In this document: positions 40,830-49,454 of the stretch, piece by piece | Position numbering within the stretch: the stretch's first letter is position 1 | Layout: each line of letters begins with the position of its first letter | Source of the DNA: Acidobacteriaceae bacterium | GTDB taxonomy: Bacteria; Acidobacteriota; Terriglobia; Terriglobales; Acidobacteriaceae | NCBI GenBank assembly: GCA_003132405.1 | Contig: PKXQ01000066.1 | Location: forward strand, 80,802 to 144,801 | Direction of reading: 5' to 3' | DNA: 64,000 nucleotides | The notes under the pieces: model-generated | Databases searched by the model: none | What the model saw: only the letters and a program-made list of their open reading frames with translations | What the model was told of the DNA's origin: nothing | Translations under genes and position numbers: made by a program

Positions 40830-41852
40830 ATGAAAGCTGTTCGTATTCATCAGTTCGGCGGGCCGGAAGTTCTGGTGTACGAAGATGTGCCCGATCCCAA
40901 GCCGCGCAAGGACCAAGTCCTCGTACGAGTCCGGGCATGCGCGCTCAATCACCTTGACATATGGGTGCGCAAAGGATTGCCGGGCGTGAATCTGCCGCAC
41001 ATCCTGGGCAGCGACATCGCCGGAGAGATCGCCGAAGTCGGCGAGTACATCACCGACCTCAAGGTCGGCCAGCGGGTGCTGCTGGCGCCGATGGTTTCCT
41101 GCAATCGCTGTGCGAAATGCGTGGCTGGCCTGCAGAATGAGTGTCGTCAATTTGCCGTGCTCGGCAACGCAATTGACGGCGGCAACTGCGAATTGATAGC
41201 AGTCCCTGCCGTCAATGTCATCCCGATTCCCGACTGGCTCGATTTCAACGAAGCTGCCAGCGTTCCTCTCGTTTTTGTTACGGCATGGCACATGCTCACC
41301 GGGCGCGCCGCGATTCGTCCGGGACAGACCGTGCTGGTGCTGGGCGCGAATTCTGGCGTGGGCATTGCCGCCATCCAGATCGCGAAAATGTTTCACGCGC
41401 GTGTGATCACCACTGCCGGCGACGAACGCAAGATAGAGCGCGCCCGCGAACTCGGCGCCGATTTTGTCATCAACCATTACCAGCAAAAAATTTCGCAGGA
41501 AGTCCGCAAGATCACAAACTTTGAAGGCGTCGACATCGTCATCGAGCACGTGGGAAAGGCCACGTGGGACGAGAGCGTCAAATCGCTCAAGGCTGGAGGC
41601 ACGCTGGTGACCTGCGGCGCAACCACGGGCCCAAAAATCGAACTTGATCTGCGCTTCCTCTTCTCGCGCCAATTGGCATTCCTGGGATCGTATATGGGCA
41701 CAATGAGCGAACTGCATGAAGTGCTAGGGCACGTGTTTGCGGGACGGCTAAAGCCGATCATCGACCACACTTTTTCGCTAAAGGAAATTCGCACCGCGCA
41801 CGAGTATCTGGAGAAGAGCCAGATGTTTGGCAAGATCGTGCTGAACCCGTAG
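40830..41852 (+). CDS. Zinc-type alcohol dehydrogenase/quinone oxidoreductase (MDR family)
   Basis: A 340-residue medium-chain dehydrogenase. The start MKAVRIHQFGGPEVLVYEDVPDPKPRKDQVLVRV is typical. Catalytic-domain residues follow in HILGSDIAGEIAEVG. CNRCAKCVAGLQNEC holds the four structural-zinc cysteines. The NAD(P) site is VLVLGANSGVGIAAIQIAK. The substrate cannot be read. ATG 40830 is correct because GGGAG lies just upstream; the frame is open to 40629 but that part overlaps the tRNA on the other strand. A dispersed repeat follows the stop. Confidence 0.9.
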   Translation: MKAVRIHQFGGPEVLVYEDVPDPKPRKDQVLVRVRACALNHLDIWVRKGLPGVNLPHILGSDIAGEIAEVGEYITDLKVGQRVLLAPMVSCNRCAKCVAGLQNECRQFAVLGNAIDGGNCELIAVPAVNVIPIPDWLDFNEAASVPLVFVTAWHMLTGRAAIRPGQTVLVLGANSGVGIAAIQIAKMFHARVITTAGDERKIERARELGADFVINHYQQKISQEVRKITNFEGVDIVIEHVGKATWDESVKSLKAGGTLVTCGATTGPKIELDLRFLFSRQLAFLGSYMGTMSELHEVLGHVFAGRLKPIIDHTFSLKEIRTAHEYLEKSQMFGKIVLNP

Positions 41853-41855
41853 AGC

Positions 41856-41940
41856 TTTTTTACCGCCGAGACGCCGAGGACGGCGAGAACTCGCATGCCT
41901 TCCTTTCCTCCGCGCACTCGGCGTCTCTGCGGTTAAAATA
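41856..41940. repeat. CCGCCGAG-type dispersed imperfect inverted repeat (copy 3)
   Basis: Left arm TTTTTACCGCCGAGACGCCG and right arm CTCGGCGTCTCTGCGGTTAA flank about 45 bases. The arms pair over most of their length. The element fills almost the whole gap between the dehydrogenase stop and the nuoB start, so the nuoB promoter or leader must lie in it or further upstream. Confidence 0.75.
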
Positions 41941-41945
41941 TAGTC

Positions 41946-42518
41946 ATGGCTCCAGAACTCAATTTCGGCCCTTACGTCGACGTAGAAAATGGCAAGAAGG
42001 TAGTCAAAGAACTTGTCTACGGAGATGGCGTGCCCAATGGCATCGTCATGACCACGCTCGATTCGACGGTCAACTGGATGCGCAAGAATTCGATCTGGCC
42101 CATGACGTTTGGCTTGGCTTGCTGCGCGATTGAAATGATGTCGATGGGCGCGTCGCGCTTCGATATCGCGCGCTTCGGAGCGGAAGTATTCCGTCCGTCA
42201 CCGCGCCAGTCGGACCTGATGATCATCGCCGGCCGCGTCTCCAATAAAATGGCGCCCGTTATTCGCCAACTCTGGGAGCAGATGCCGGAGCCGAAGTGGG
42301 TCATTTCAATGGGAGCATGCGCCACTTCCGGGGGCGTCTTCAATAACTACGCGCTGGTGCAGAGCGTGAATCAGGTGATTCCTGTCGATATCTATGTCCC
42401 AGGCTGTCCGCCGCGCCCGGAGCAGTTGATTTATGCGATCACGCTGCTGCAGCAGAAGATCATGACCGAGCGTGGCACGGTAAAGAAGGCGTTGAATCTC
42501 GTGCCGAGCGGCGAGTAA
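41946..42518 (+). CDS. nuoB: NADH-quinone oxidoreductase subunit B
   Basis: A 190-residue subunit of complex I carrying the terminal [4Fe-4S] cluster N2. The cluster cysteines are the adjacent pair in [11 protein letters not shown], Cys in [12 protein letters not shown] and Cys in VPGCPPRPE. The rest is typical ([41 protein letters not shown]). Other nuo genes are absent on both sides, so this is an isolated copy, perhaps one of several in the genome. It directly follows a dispersed repeat and has no clear ribosome binding site. Confidence 0.93.
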   Translation: MAPELNFGPYVDVENGKKVVKELVYGDGVPNGIVMTTLDSTVNWMRKNSIWPMTFGLACCAIEMMSMGASRFDIARFGAEVFRPSPRQSDLMIIAGRVSNKMAPVIRQLWEQMPEPKWVISMGACATSGGVFNNYALVQSVNQVIPVDIYVPGCPPRPEQLIYAITLLQQKIMTERGTVKKALNLVPSGE

Positions 42519-42542
42519 GCACATCGGATCACCCGATCACCT

Positions 42543-43754
42543 TCACTGTTTCATTCTCGTAGCCTGCTGCCGTTCTGGCGGCGTCATCTGGTTCCACACC
42601 GCATTCAAATCCTTTTCCAGGATCTGATTCGTCGGATCCACCCGCAGAGCGAGAGCGAACCATAGATAGGATGTCGGCAAGTCGCGCGGCACGCAGTGGC
42701 CGGTGGCGTACATGGTGCCGAAGGTGCTTCGCGCCTTAGCATTCGATTGGGCTGAAGCAATTTTGAGATTCTTCACCGCCTCATCGCAATTTTCGTGCAT
42801 GCCTCGTCCGTAGAGATACGCCTCACCTCGGCGAAAAGCCGCGTCTCCGGTATCAGGTGCGGAGGGCTCGGGTCGACTTGGAGCCCTGGCCGCGGCAACG
42901 AGCGGCTCGCTCTTAGCAACAGTTTTGTGGGCTGGGCTAGCCTTCGGAGTTACCGGTGTCGCTGCCGCTCGTTGCGCCGGAGCCGCAGGCTTTGCATCGT
43001 TATTCGCAGCCTTCGGATTGGCGTTCTCAGGCTGCCCACCGCTTGCAGCCGGTGGTGCCGTGGCCGGAGGCGAACTCGCTTGCGATGAGCCGTTATCCGG
43101 CGTTGCTGCCACATCCGGGGCGGCGGGTTCAGTCGACGGCTTGTCTTTAGGCTCGTCGCTAGGCGCCGCAACGGGCTTTTGTGCGGCATTGCCCGCCGGA
43201 GCTTCGTCGGCATTAGAGATCGCAGCCTGCAGCTTTCTACTTTCGTTTGCGCCCACGTAGTTGGTGTATGCCCACCAGCCCGCGATGCCCAGCCCTGCGA
43301 GCAGCACCAGCAACAGCAGAATCCGCCCCACGCCACTTTTCGGCTCGTCGGGCTCCATGAAAGAATCGAAGCTGGAAAAAGATGTTTCGCGCAGCAGGTC
43401 GATGCTGGGCGGAGCGGAAGTTGTGCGAGCGGCGCTCGGATGAGCCGGAGCGGATTGACTCGCGCTCGCTTGATGCGAAGCGGGCTCATCGGCCACAGGT
43501 TGATTGAGTCCCAGCATCGAAGGGCCGCTGATCGGCGGCACTGGCTTGTTGACGGGGCGCGCCACCGCTTCCGCGACAACGGGCTTAATCGAGTCTGCGG
43601 CGGTCGTCACTTTTGGTGAAATTTTTGGCGGGAACGCTGACAATGGATCGAGCGCTGGTGCGCCCGACGGACGGCGCGCTTCGAGCGGGGTGCCGCACAT
43701 TCCGCAAAAGCGGAAATTTTCTGAATTGTCCTCACCGCATTTCGGACAGATCAC
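42543..43754 (-). CDS. Membrane protein with N-terminal zinc ribbon and C-terminal Sel1-like repeats
   Basis: A 403-residue protein. The N-terminus ICPKCGEDNSENFRFCGMCGTPL is a double CxxC zinc ribbon. A Pro/Ala/Ser-rich stretch leads to one membrane helix (RILLLLVLLAGLGIAGWWAYTNY, about residues 145-167). A long low-complexity linker follows, then Sel1-type repeats (AFRRGEAYLYGRGMHENCDEAVKNL, FGTMYATGHCVPRDLPTSYLWFALAL). This suggests a cytoplasmic zinc ribbon and an external interaction domain; function unknown. GTG 43754 is chosen because GGGAG lies five bases upstream; an in-frame TTG at 43766 overlaps that site. Confidence 0.75.
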   Translation of the reverse strand: MICPKCGEDNSENFRFCGMCGTPLEARRPSGAPALDPLSAFPPKISPKVTTAADSIKPVVAEAVARPVNKPVPPISGPSMLGLNQPVADEPASHQASASQSAPAHPSAARTTSAPPSIDLLRETSFSSFDSFMEPDEPKSGVGRILLLLVLLAGLGIAGWWAYTNYVGANESRKLQAAISNADEAPAGNAAQKPVAAPSDEPKDKPSTEPAAPDVAATPDNGSSQASSPPATAPPAASGGQPENANPKAANNDAKPAAPAQRAAATPVTPKASPAHKTVAKSEPLVAAARAPSRPEPSAPDTGDAAFRRGEAYLYGRGMHENCDEAVKNLKIASAQSNAKARSTFGTMYATGHCVPRDLPTSYLWFALALRVDPTNQILEKDLNAVWNQMTPPERQQATRMKQ

Positions 43755-43876
43755 AATTTCTCCCAATTACTCTTGCAACAGTCTAACTCGCGTCCGGCAT
43801 GTCTCCGCTCGCCTTCTTGATAATCGTCCGTCCATATTAAAATGCCAGATTAAAATGCCAAAGCTGGTCTCTAGCA

Positions 43877-44602
43877 ATGCCCAAAGACTCTAAAGCCAAG
43901 CCGTCCGCTCCGCAGCGCTTCGAAGCGCGGCTCGAGCGCCTGCGTTCGCGGCTCAATTGGATTATTGTCCACGTGCCATTGGATGCAACTAGGGTATGGG
44001 GGTTGCGCGGGCAGATCAAAGTTAAGGGCGAAATTAATGGGTACGCATTTCGCACTTCGCTGTTTCCCCGCCGCGACGGCCGACACTTTCTACTGATCAA
44101 CAAGCGCATGCAAAAGGGAGCATGCGCTTACGAGGGCGGTGTCGCCCGCTTTCAGCTTGAGCTCGATCGCGAAGAACGCTCCGTGGCTATGCCCATTGAA
44201 CTGAAGCGTATTGTTACTGATGATCTCGGCCGCGGAGGTCGCGCGCTGCAGCGCTGGTATGACGGACTCAATCACTCGACGCGCAACGACATCGCAAAGT
44301 GGATTGATGAACCTAAAAGCGCAGTCGCACGCGTTCGTCGTGCCGAACAACTGGCGGAGCGCTTGCTCAATGTTATGGAGGCGGAACGAGAGCTGCCACC
44401 GATCTTGCAAGTAGCGTTTGCGCGCCATCCAAAGGCTCGTGCCGGCTGGGATTCGATGTCGCCATCTCGCCGCCGCGGGCATCTGTTTGGCATTTTTTAT
44501 TACCGAACTCCGGACGCGCGTGGCCGGCGCATCGACAAAATGCTTGACGATGCCAGCGCACTCGCGGAGAAAATAAGCGATCGGAAAAAGTCAGCGCTAT
44601 AA
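43877..44602 (+). CDS. DUF1905 / YdeI-like (bacteriocin-protection) family protein
   Basis: A 241-residue cytoplasmic protein. Residues about 20-100 form a DUF1905 beta-barrel-like domain (IIVHVPLDATRVWGLRGQIKVKGEINGYAFRTSLFP, HFLLINKRMQKGA). The C-terminal half has the YdeI/OmpD-associated motif NHSTRNDIAKWIDEPKSAVARVRRAEQLAERLL. The two modules are often fused. The biochemical role is not established. Confidence 0.82.
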   Translation: MPKDSKAKPSAPQRFEARLERLRSRLNWIIVHVPLDATRVWGLRGQIKVKGEINGYAFRTSLFPRRDGRHFLLINKRMQKGACAYEGGVARFQLELDREERSVAMPIELKRIVTDDLGRGGRALQRWYDGLNHSTRNDIAKWIDEPKSAVARVRRAEQLAERLLNVMEAERELPPILQVAFARHPKARAGWDSMSPSRRRGHLFGIFYYRTPDARGRRIDKMLDDASALAEKISDRKKSAL

Positions 44603-44643
44603 TTCACAGGCGCCGCGATATCGCGGCCCGTTCGAGGTTATTC

Positions 44644-46974
44644 ATGAAATCACGTTTTTCCGCTGTTGCCGTTCGGGCAATCGTCGCTTCGTTCATCCTT
44701 GCTTTCGCAATCGTCACCACGCTGACGGCTCAGAGTTCTAGCCCGCAGGCTACCGGTGCGAAGCGCTCGATCACCGAAAAAGATTTGTTCAATTTTGTGT
44801 GGATCGGCGATCCGCAGATTTCACCGGATGGCTCGCGTACCGTATTCACTCGCGTGGTCACGGACGAGAAGCATACCGGCTACGAGACTTCGATTTGGAT
44901 GGTCGCAACCTCCGGCAACGAATCTCCGTTGCGCCTCACCAACGGCAAACATGATTCGCACGCGCGCTGGTCGCCGGATGGAACGCGCATCGCATTTGTA
45001 CGCGGCGGAGATAAAGACGATAGCGGTAAGACGCACCCGCCGCAAATTGCGATTCTGTCATTGTCGGGCGGCGAAGCCCGCATCATCACCGATCTGCCAA
45101 AAGGCGCGTCCGGCCCCGTCTGGTCGCCGGACGGCAAGCGCATCGCTTTCTCCAGCACGACGACCCAGGAAGATATCGATAAAGAACAGCACAAGAAAAA
45201 TGAGGCGAAGGCAGGCGCGAACGCCAAGCCGGAGGGCAAAGAATCTGCTGAAGGGAACGCCTCGACGCCACCCAAGTCTGACTCCGATGCCGATCGCGAA
45301 TCCGACATCCATATCATCACGCGCGCCGTTTACCGCGACAATGATGAAGGCTACATCGATTACAAGCGGCACGACCACATCTGGGTGATCGACGTGCCGA
45401 CGGCCTCCGACGAGCCGAGCAAGCCGGTGCAACTTACCACCGGCGATTATGACGAAGGCGGAATTTTCTGGACGCACGACGGCTCGCGCATCTATTTCGT
45501 CACCAGCCACGTTGACGAGCCATATTACGAGACCGGCAGCACGGAAATTTATTCGATGGCTGCCAGCGGTGGCGCGCCCGAGAAATTAACCACCGTTCCG
45601 ATGAACATCTACAGTCTTAAGCTCAGCCCTGATGGGCGCCGAGTGGCGTTCCACGGTTCGGTTACACAGCCGGTGCGCTCCTACTCGCAGCCCGATCTGT
45701 GGATCATGGACCTGGTCGTGAACGCGCAGCCGCGCAATCTGACCGCGAACTATGACTTCGATATGGGCAGTTCGGTGTTCGGCGATAACGCAGCCCCGCG
45801 CGGGGGAGGTCGCGCCGCGCTCTCCTGGTCGCCCGATGGCCGCTGGCTCTTCGACATCGTAGAGAAGCAGGGCCGCACCCCGATCGTTCGCGTCGACAGA
45901 CAGACGGGAGCGGTCACCGAAATCACCCACGGCGATCAGGCCGTGCTCGATTTTTCCATCACGCCCGATACACGCACCGCGGTTGCTTTGATCTCGACAC
46001 CGGTCGTGATTGGCGATTTGTTTACGGTGAAGACGGGCGGCGCAGGCGACAGCCAAAGCGGAGCGCAAACGCGCATTACCGACCTCAACAAGCCGCTGTG
46101 GTCGCAGCTCAATCTAACGGCGCCCGACGAGATGAATTACAAAAGCTTCGACGGCCTGCCGATTGAGGGATGGATTCAGAAGCCGCCCGATTTCGATCCG
46201 AAGAAAAAATATCCCATGATCCTCGATATTCACGGCGGGCCGCACGCCGCTTACGGATGGGTCTTCGATCACGAATTTCAGTGGATGGCGGCGAAGGGTT
46301 ATGTGGTGCTCTACATCAATCCGCGCGGCTCGACCAGCTACGGGCAGGATTTCGGCAACATCATTCAATATCACTATCCCGGCGATGATTATCGTGACCT
46401 GATGGTGGGAGTAGATGAGTTGCTGAAGCGCGGTTACGTGGATCCCAAGAAGCTTGGTGTGACCGGCGGCAGCGGAGGAGGTGTGCTCACCGACTGGACG
46501 GTCACCCAGACCAATCGCTTCGCAGCCGCTGTATCGCAGCGCGATATATCGAACTGGGCCTCGTGGTGGTACACCGCCGACTTCACTTTATTCCAACCGC
46601 AGTGGTTTAAGGCGCCACCATTTCAGGATCCGAAAGATTACGCCGATCGCTCGGCAATTACATTCGTCGAAAAGATTCACACGCCCATGATGTTTATCCT
46701 CGGGCAGTCCGACTACCGCACTCCGCAAGACTCCGGCGGAGAGCAATTATTTCGCGCGCTCAAGTATTTGAAGCGCCCGACCGCGATGGTAGTTTTTCCG
46801 CGCGAGACGCACGAACTGTCGCGTTCCGGTGAACCGTGGCATCGCATCGAGCGCCTCGACAACATCGTCGGATGGTTCGACAAATGGCTGATGGGCATCC
46901 CCCATCCAGAATATGAGGTACACCCGGAGCCAGCGGCGAAAACGGCGCGAGCGGCGAAATCCGGCGACCAATAA
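44644..46974 (+). CDS. Exported S9 family prolyl oligopeptidase-like peptidase
   Basis: A 776-residue protein with a signal peptide (AIVASFILAFAIVTTLTAQ). Residues about 45-490 form a WD40/PD40-type propeller (DPQISPDGSRTVFTR, HARWSPDGTRIAFVR, GPVWSPDGKRIAFSS). The C-terminal alpha/beta hydrolase has the nucleophile Ser in TGGSGGGVL, Asp in LGQSDYRTPQD and His in ETHELSRSG. A charged insertion (KEQHKKNEAKAGANAKPEGKE) interrupts the propeller. It would cleave short peptides after proline or with broader specificity in the periplasm. Confidence 0.9.
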   Translation: MKSRFSAVAVRAIVASFILAFAIVTTLTAQSSSPQATGAKRSITEKDLFNFVWIGDPQISPDGSRTVFTRVVTDEKHTGYETSIWMVATSGNESPLRLTNGKHDSHARWSPDGTRIAFVRGGDKDDSGKTHPPQIAILSLSGGEARIITDLPKGASGPVWSPDGKRIAFSSTTTQEDIDKEQHKKNEAKAGANAKPEGKESAEGNASTPPKSDSDADRESDIHIITRAVYRDNDEGYIDYKRHDHIWVIDVPTASDEPSKPVQLTTGDYDEGGIFWTHDGSRIYFVTSHVDEPYYETGSTEIYSMAASGGAPEKLTTVPMNIYSLKLSPDGRRVAFHGSVTQPVRSYSQPDLWIMDLVVNAQPRNLTANYDFDMGSSVFGDNAAPRGGGRAALSWSPDGRWLFDIVEKQGRTPIVRVDRQTGAVTEITHGDQAVLDFSITPDTRTAVALISTPVVIGDLFTVKTGGAGDSQSGAQTRITDLNKPLWSQLNLTAPDEMNYKSFDGLPIEGWIQKPPDFDPKKKYPMILDIHGGPHAAYGWVFDHEFQWMAAKGYVVLYINPRGSTSYGQDFGNIIQYHYPGDDYRDLMVGVDELLKRGYVDPKKLGVTGGSGGGVLTDWTVTQTNRFAAAVSQRDISNWASWWYTADFTLFQPQWFKAPPFQDPKDYADRSAITFVEKIHTPMMFILGQSDYRTPQDSGGEQLFRALKYLKRPTAMVVFPRETHELSRSGEPWHRIERLDNIVGWFDKWLMGIPHPEYEVHPEPAAKTARAAKSGDQ

Positions 46975-47269
46975 GGCTTTCAAGGCCAAAGTCGCCGGCG
47001 GCACAATTCTGCGGTTTTTCTGCAAACCATTTCCATTCACCGCGAACGCTGGTTGACACCCGGTGCAACACGGCGTAAGTATGGTTCCAACCCTTCGGTG
47101 CCGGTGGTGATTCCTTTTGCATTACGTCGTTCGTGCTGACCATTCCAGTCGGGCAGTGCAGATGCTTTCGGCGAGTGTCGAAGGAATACCAACGACCCTA
47201 TTCCCCCGATCCGGCTTACCGATGGATGCCCGTTGCCGGGCAAACTTACCGTTCTTCCCAGGAGAGTTT

Positions 47270-49306
47270 ATGTCTAAAAGCACGAGAAGACTGATGCCAA
47301 CAGTAATTGCGTGGTTAGCTGTTCTGCTCATCGCCGTTCCGGCGTTTGCGCAGGCAGCCAGTGGCGCCCGAGCTTTGCCGAATACGCAAATCCTCGGCGC
47401 CGAAGACCAGACAAAACAAATGTCAGTGACATTCTGGATCAAGCAGCAAAACAAAGCCGCCTTCGACGAGTTGGTGCAGCAGATGTACGACAAAAATTCG
47501 CCGAACTACCATCACTTCCTCACGCTGAAGCAGTATCAGGAAAAGTTCGCGCCGAGCGCCGCCGATCTTGCGACCGTGAAGCAATATCTTGAGGCGCACA
47601 ATCTCAGCGTCGTGGCTACCGACAAACTCAATCACTACGTAACCGCGCGCGGCACGGTTGGTGACGTCGAACGCGCGACCGGAGTGCAACTGAATCGCGT
47701 TTCGCTGAATGGCGAAGAGCATCGCGTACCCAGCGGGGAGGCAGTTGTCGCCGGCGACGCTGGCAAAGCCGTTGCCGCAGTCCAGGGTCTTTCCGACCTG
47801 GTATACAAAAACTATGCGGTGCGCCCGATCGAACCTGACACAGGCAAACCGTTTGCGAATATTCCGCTCGCTACTCCCGGCGCGGCGCAGCAGTACTACA
47901 ACGCCAATTGCCTAAAGCCAACCCAGATACGTACTTTCAAAACCGGTGGCGGCGGACCTTATGCCATTTACTCCGGTTCGCGTTATGGTGGAGATATCCA
48001 GAACGGTCCTCCGCACCTTCCGCCCTGCGGCTACGATGCGCCGGAAGTGGCGAAGGCCTATGGTCTGACTCCGCTTTACAAACAGCATCTTGATGGCACC
48101 GGCCAAACCGTGGTCATTGTCGATGCCTACGGATCCGATACGATCACGGGCGACGCTAATACTTTCTCCCAGATCAATGGCCTGCCCGCATTAACCTCCA
48201 GCAACTTCACCATCTACTATCCGACCGGCCCCACTAATTGCGGTGGCAATACCTGCGGATGGGATGTGGAGACCAGCCTCGATGTTGAGTGGTCGCACAC
48301 GGTCGCCCCGGGAGCGAACATCGCTCTCCTGTTGGCCGCCGACAACTCGTTTACTAATCTTGACCTGTCGGTACTCTATGGCATCGAGACCGGACTCGGT
48401 CCGGTTATCTCGAACAGCTATGGTATCGGCGAGGTTGTTCTCATCGACGAAGATCCCGCCGAACTCACAGTTCAAAACGACCTTTGTCAGTTGGGTGCTG
48501 CGCTCGGCGTCTCTGTCAACTTTTCCAGCGGCGACAGCGGAGACGATCTTCTCGCCTACGGCGTGACCACCGTTTCCATGCCGGCGGCTGCTCCCTATGC
48601 CACTGGAGTTGGCGGCACCAGCATGTTTCTCAATCAGAACTGGTCGATGATGTTGCAGACGGGTTGGGGAACCAACTTGACCCATATCGCCAACGCTACT
48701 CCCAACACGCCGATTATTCCGCCGGGCCTCATCGGCTTCTACTTCGGAGCTGGCGGTGGAACCAGCGGTTTCTGGCCGAAGCCTTCCTACCAGTCGAGTT
48801 TGTCTGGCAGCTGGCGGCTCGTGCCTGACATCGCCTACCTCGCTGATCCCTACACCGGCGTCGAAGTCATCGACACCGAAAACAATCAACAGTTCATCAC
48901 CGTTGTGGGTGGAACCAGCCTCGCGTCTCCCATGTTTGCCGGCATGTGGGCCATCTCCACTCAGGCCGCCGGAACATGGCTAGGTCAGGCTGCTCCGATC
49001 CTCTATGGTCTGCCTGCGAGCGCAATCACTGACGTTCTCGCCGTAAACGGGCCTGACAACGTCAGTGGCTCGACTCACACCCCGCCTGCGGCGCCGGTCG
49101 ACTACTCGTCTGCGGAGCTGTTGGCTCCTGTGCAGAACTCCACCGACTTCGTGGGTGCTCTGTATAACGGAACTTCCACCCGCTGGTACGCGATCAGCTT
49201 CGGTACTGACAGTTCGCTGACCACGGGGCCGGGTTGGGACAACGTCACGGGATTGGGCACGCCGAACGGGGCTAGCTTCGTCTCGGCGGTAGCCGCGGCG
49301 AAATAG
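47270..49306 (+). CDS. Exported S53 family serine-carboxyl peptidase (sedolisin/kumamolisin-like)
   Basis: A 678-residue secreted acid protease. Signal peptide, then a pro-domain (about 30-200; KQQNKAAFDELVQQMYDKNSPNYHHFLTLKQYQEKFAPS). The catalytic Glu and Asp are in WDVETSLDVEWSHTVAPGANI, the catalytic Ser in GGTSLASPMFAGM, and the C-terminal calcium loop in GWDNVTGLGTPNGASFV. Such enzymes work extracellularly at low pH, which suits acidobacteria. AGGAG precedes ATG 47270. A strong terminator follows the gene. Confidence 0.93.
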   Translation: MSKSTRRLMPTVIAWLAVLLIAVPAFAQAASGARALPNTQILGAEDQTKQMSVTFWIKQQNKAAFDELVQQMYDKNSPNYHHFLTLKQYQEKFAPSAADLATVKQYLEAHNLSVVATDKLNHYVTARGTVGDVERATGVQLNRVSLNGEEHRVPSGEAVVAGDAGKAVAAVQGLSDLVYKNYAVRPIEPDTGKPFANIPLATPGAAQQYYNANCLKPTQIRTFKTGGGGPYAIYSGSRYGGDIQNGPPHLPPCGYDAPEVAKAYGLTPLYKQHLDGTGQTVVIVDAYGSDTITGDANTFSQINGLPALTSSNFTIYYPTGPTNCGGNTCGWDVETSLDVEWSHTVAPGANIALLLAADNSFTNLDLSVLYGIETGLGPVISNSYGIGEVVLIDEDPAELTVQNDLCQLGAALGVSVNFSSGDSGDDLLAYGVTTVSMPAAAPYATGVGGTSMFLNQNWSMMLQTGWGTNLTHIANATPNTPIIPPGLIGFYFGAGGGTSGFWPKPSYQSSLSGSWRLVPDIAYLADPYTGVEVIDTENNQQFITVVGGTSLASPMFAGMWAISTQAAGTWLGQAAPILYGLPASAITDVLAVNGPDNVSGSTHTPPAAPVDYSSAELLAPVQNSTDFVGALYNGTSTRWYAISFGTDSSLTTGPGWDNVTGLGTPNGASFVSAVAAAK

Positions 49307-49332
49307 CGGCGACATTCACCTAAACTAAACAC

Positions 49333-49364
49333 AGCGGGCCGGCGTATTGCTGGCCCGCTTTTTT
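49333..49364 (+). terminator. Rho-independent terminator of the S53 peptidase gene
   Basis: AGCGGGCC and GGCCCGCT form an 8-bp stem around an 11-base loop, followed by TTTTTTC. It begins 27 bases after the stop codon. Confidence 0.9.
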
Positions 49365-49454
49365 CTTGCCTCCGAAACTCCTCGTCTCTTGGTCGCGTAA
49401 TCCGTATAATTCAATCGTTTTAATACTCCAAGTCTGGAAACAATATTCAAGCTC

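Noticed and set aside
46975-47269. Possible extra gene or extended start of the S53 peptidase
   Set aside because: The upstream in-frame codons add no signal peptide or family sequence, and AGGAG marks ATG 47270 as the start.
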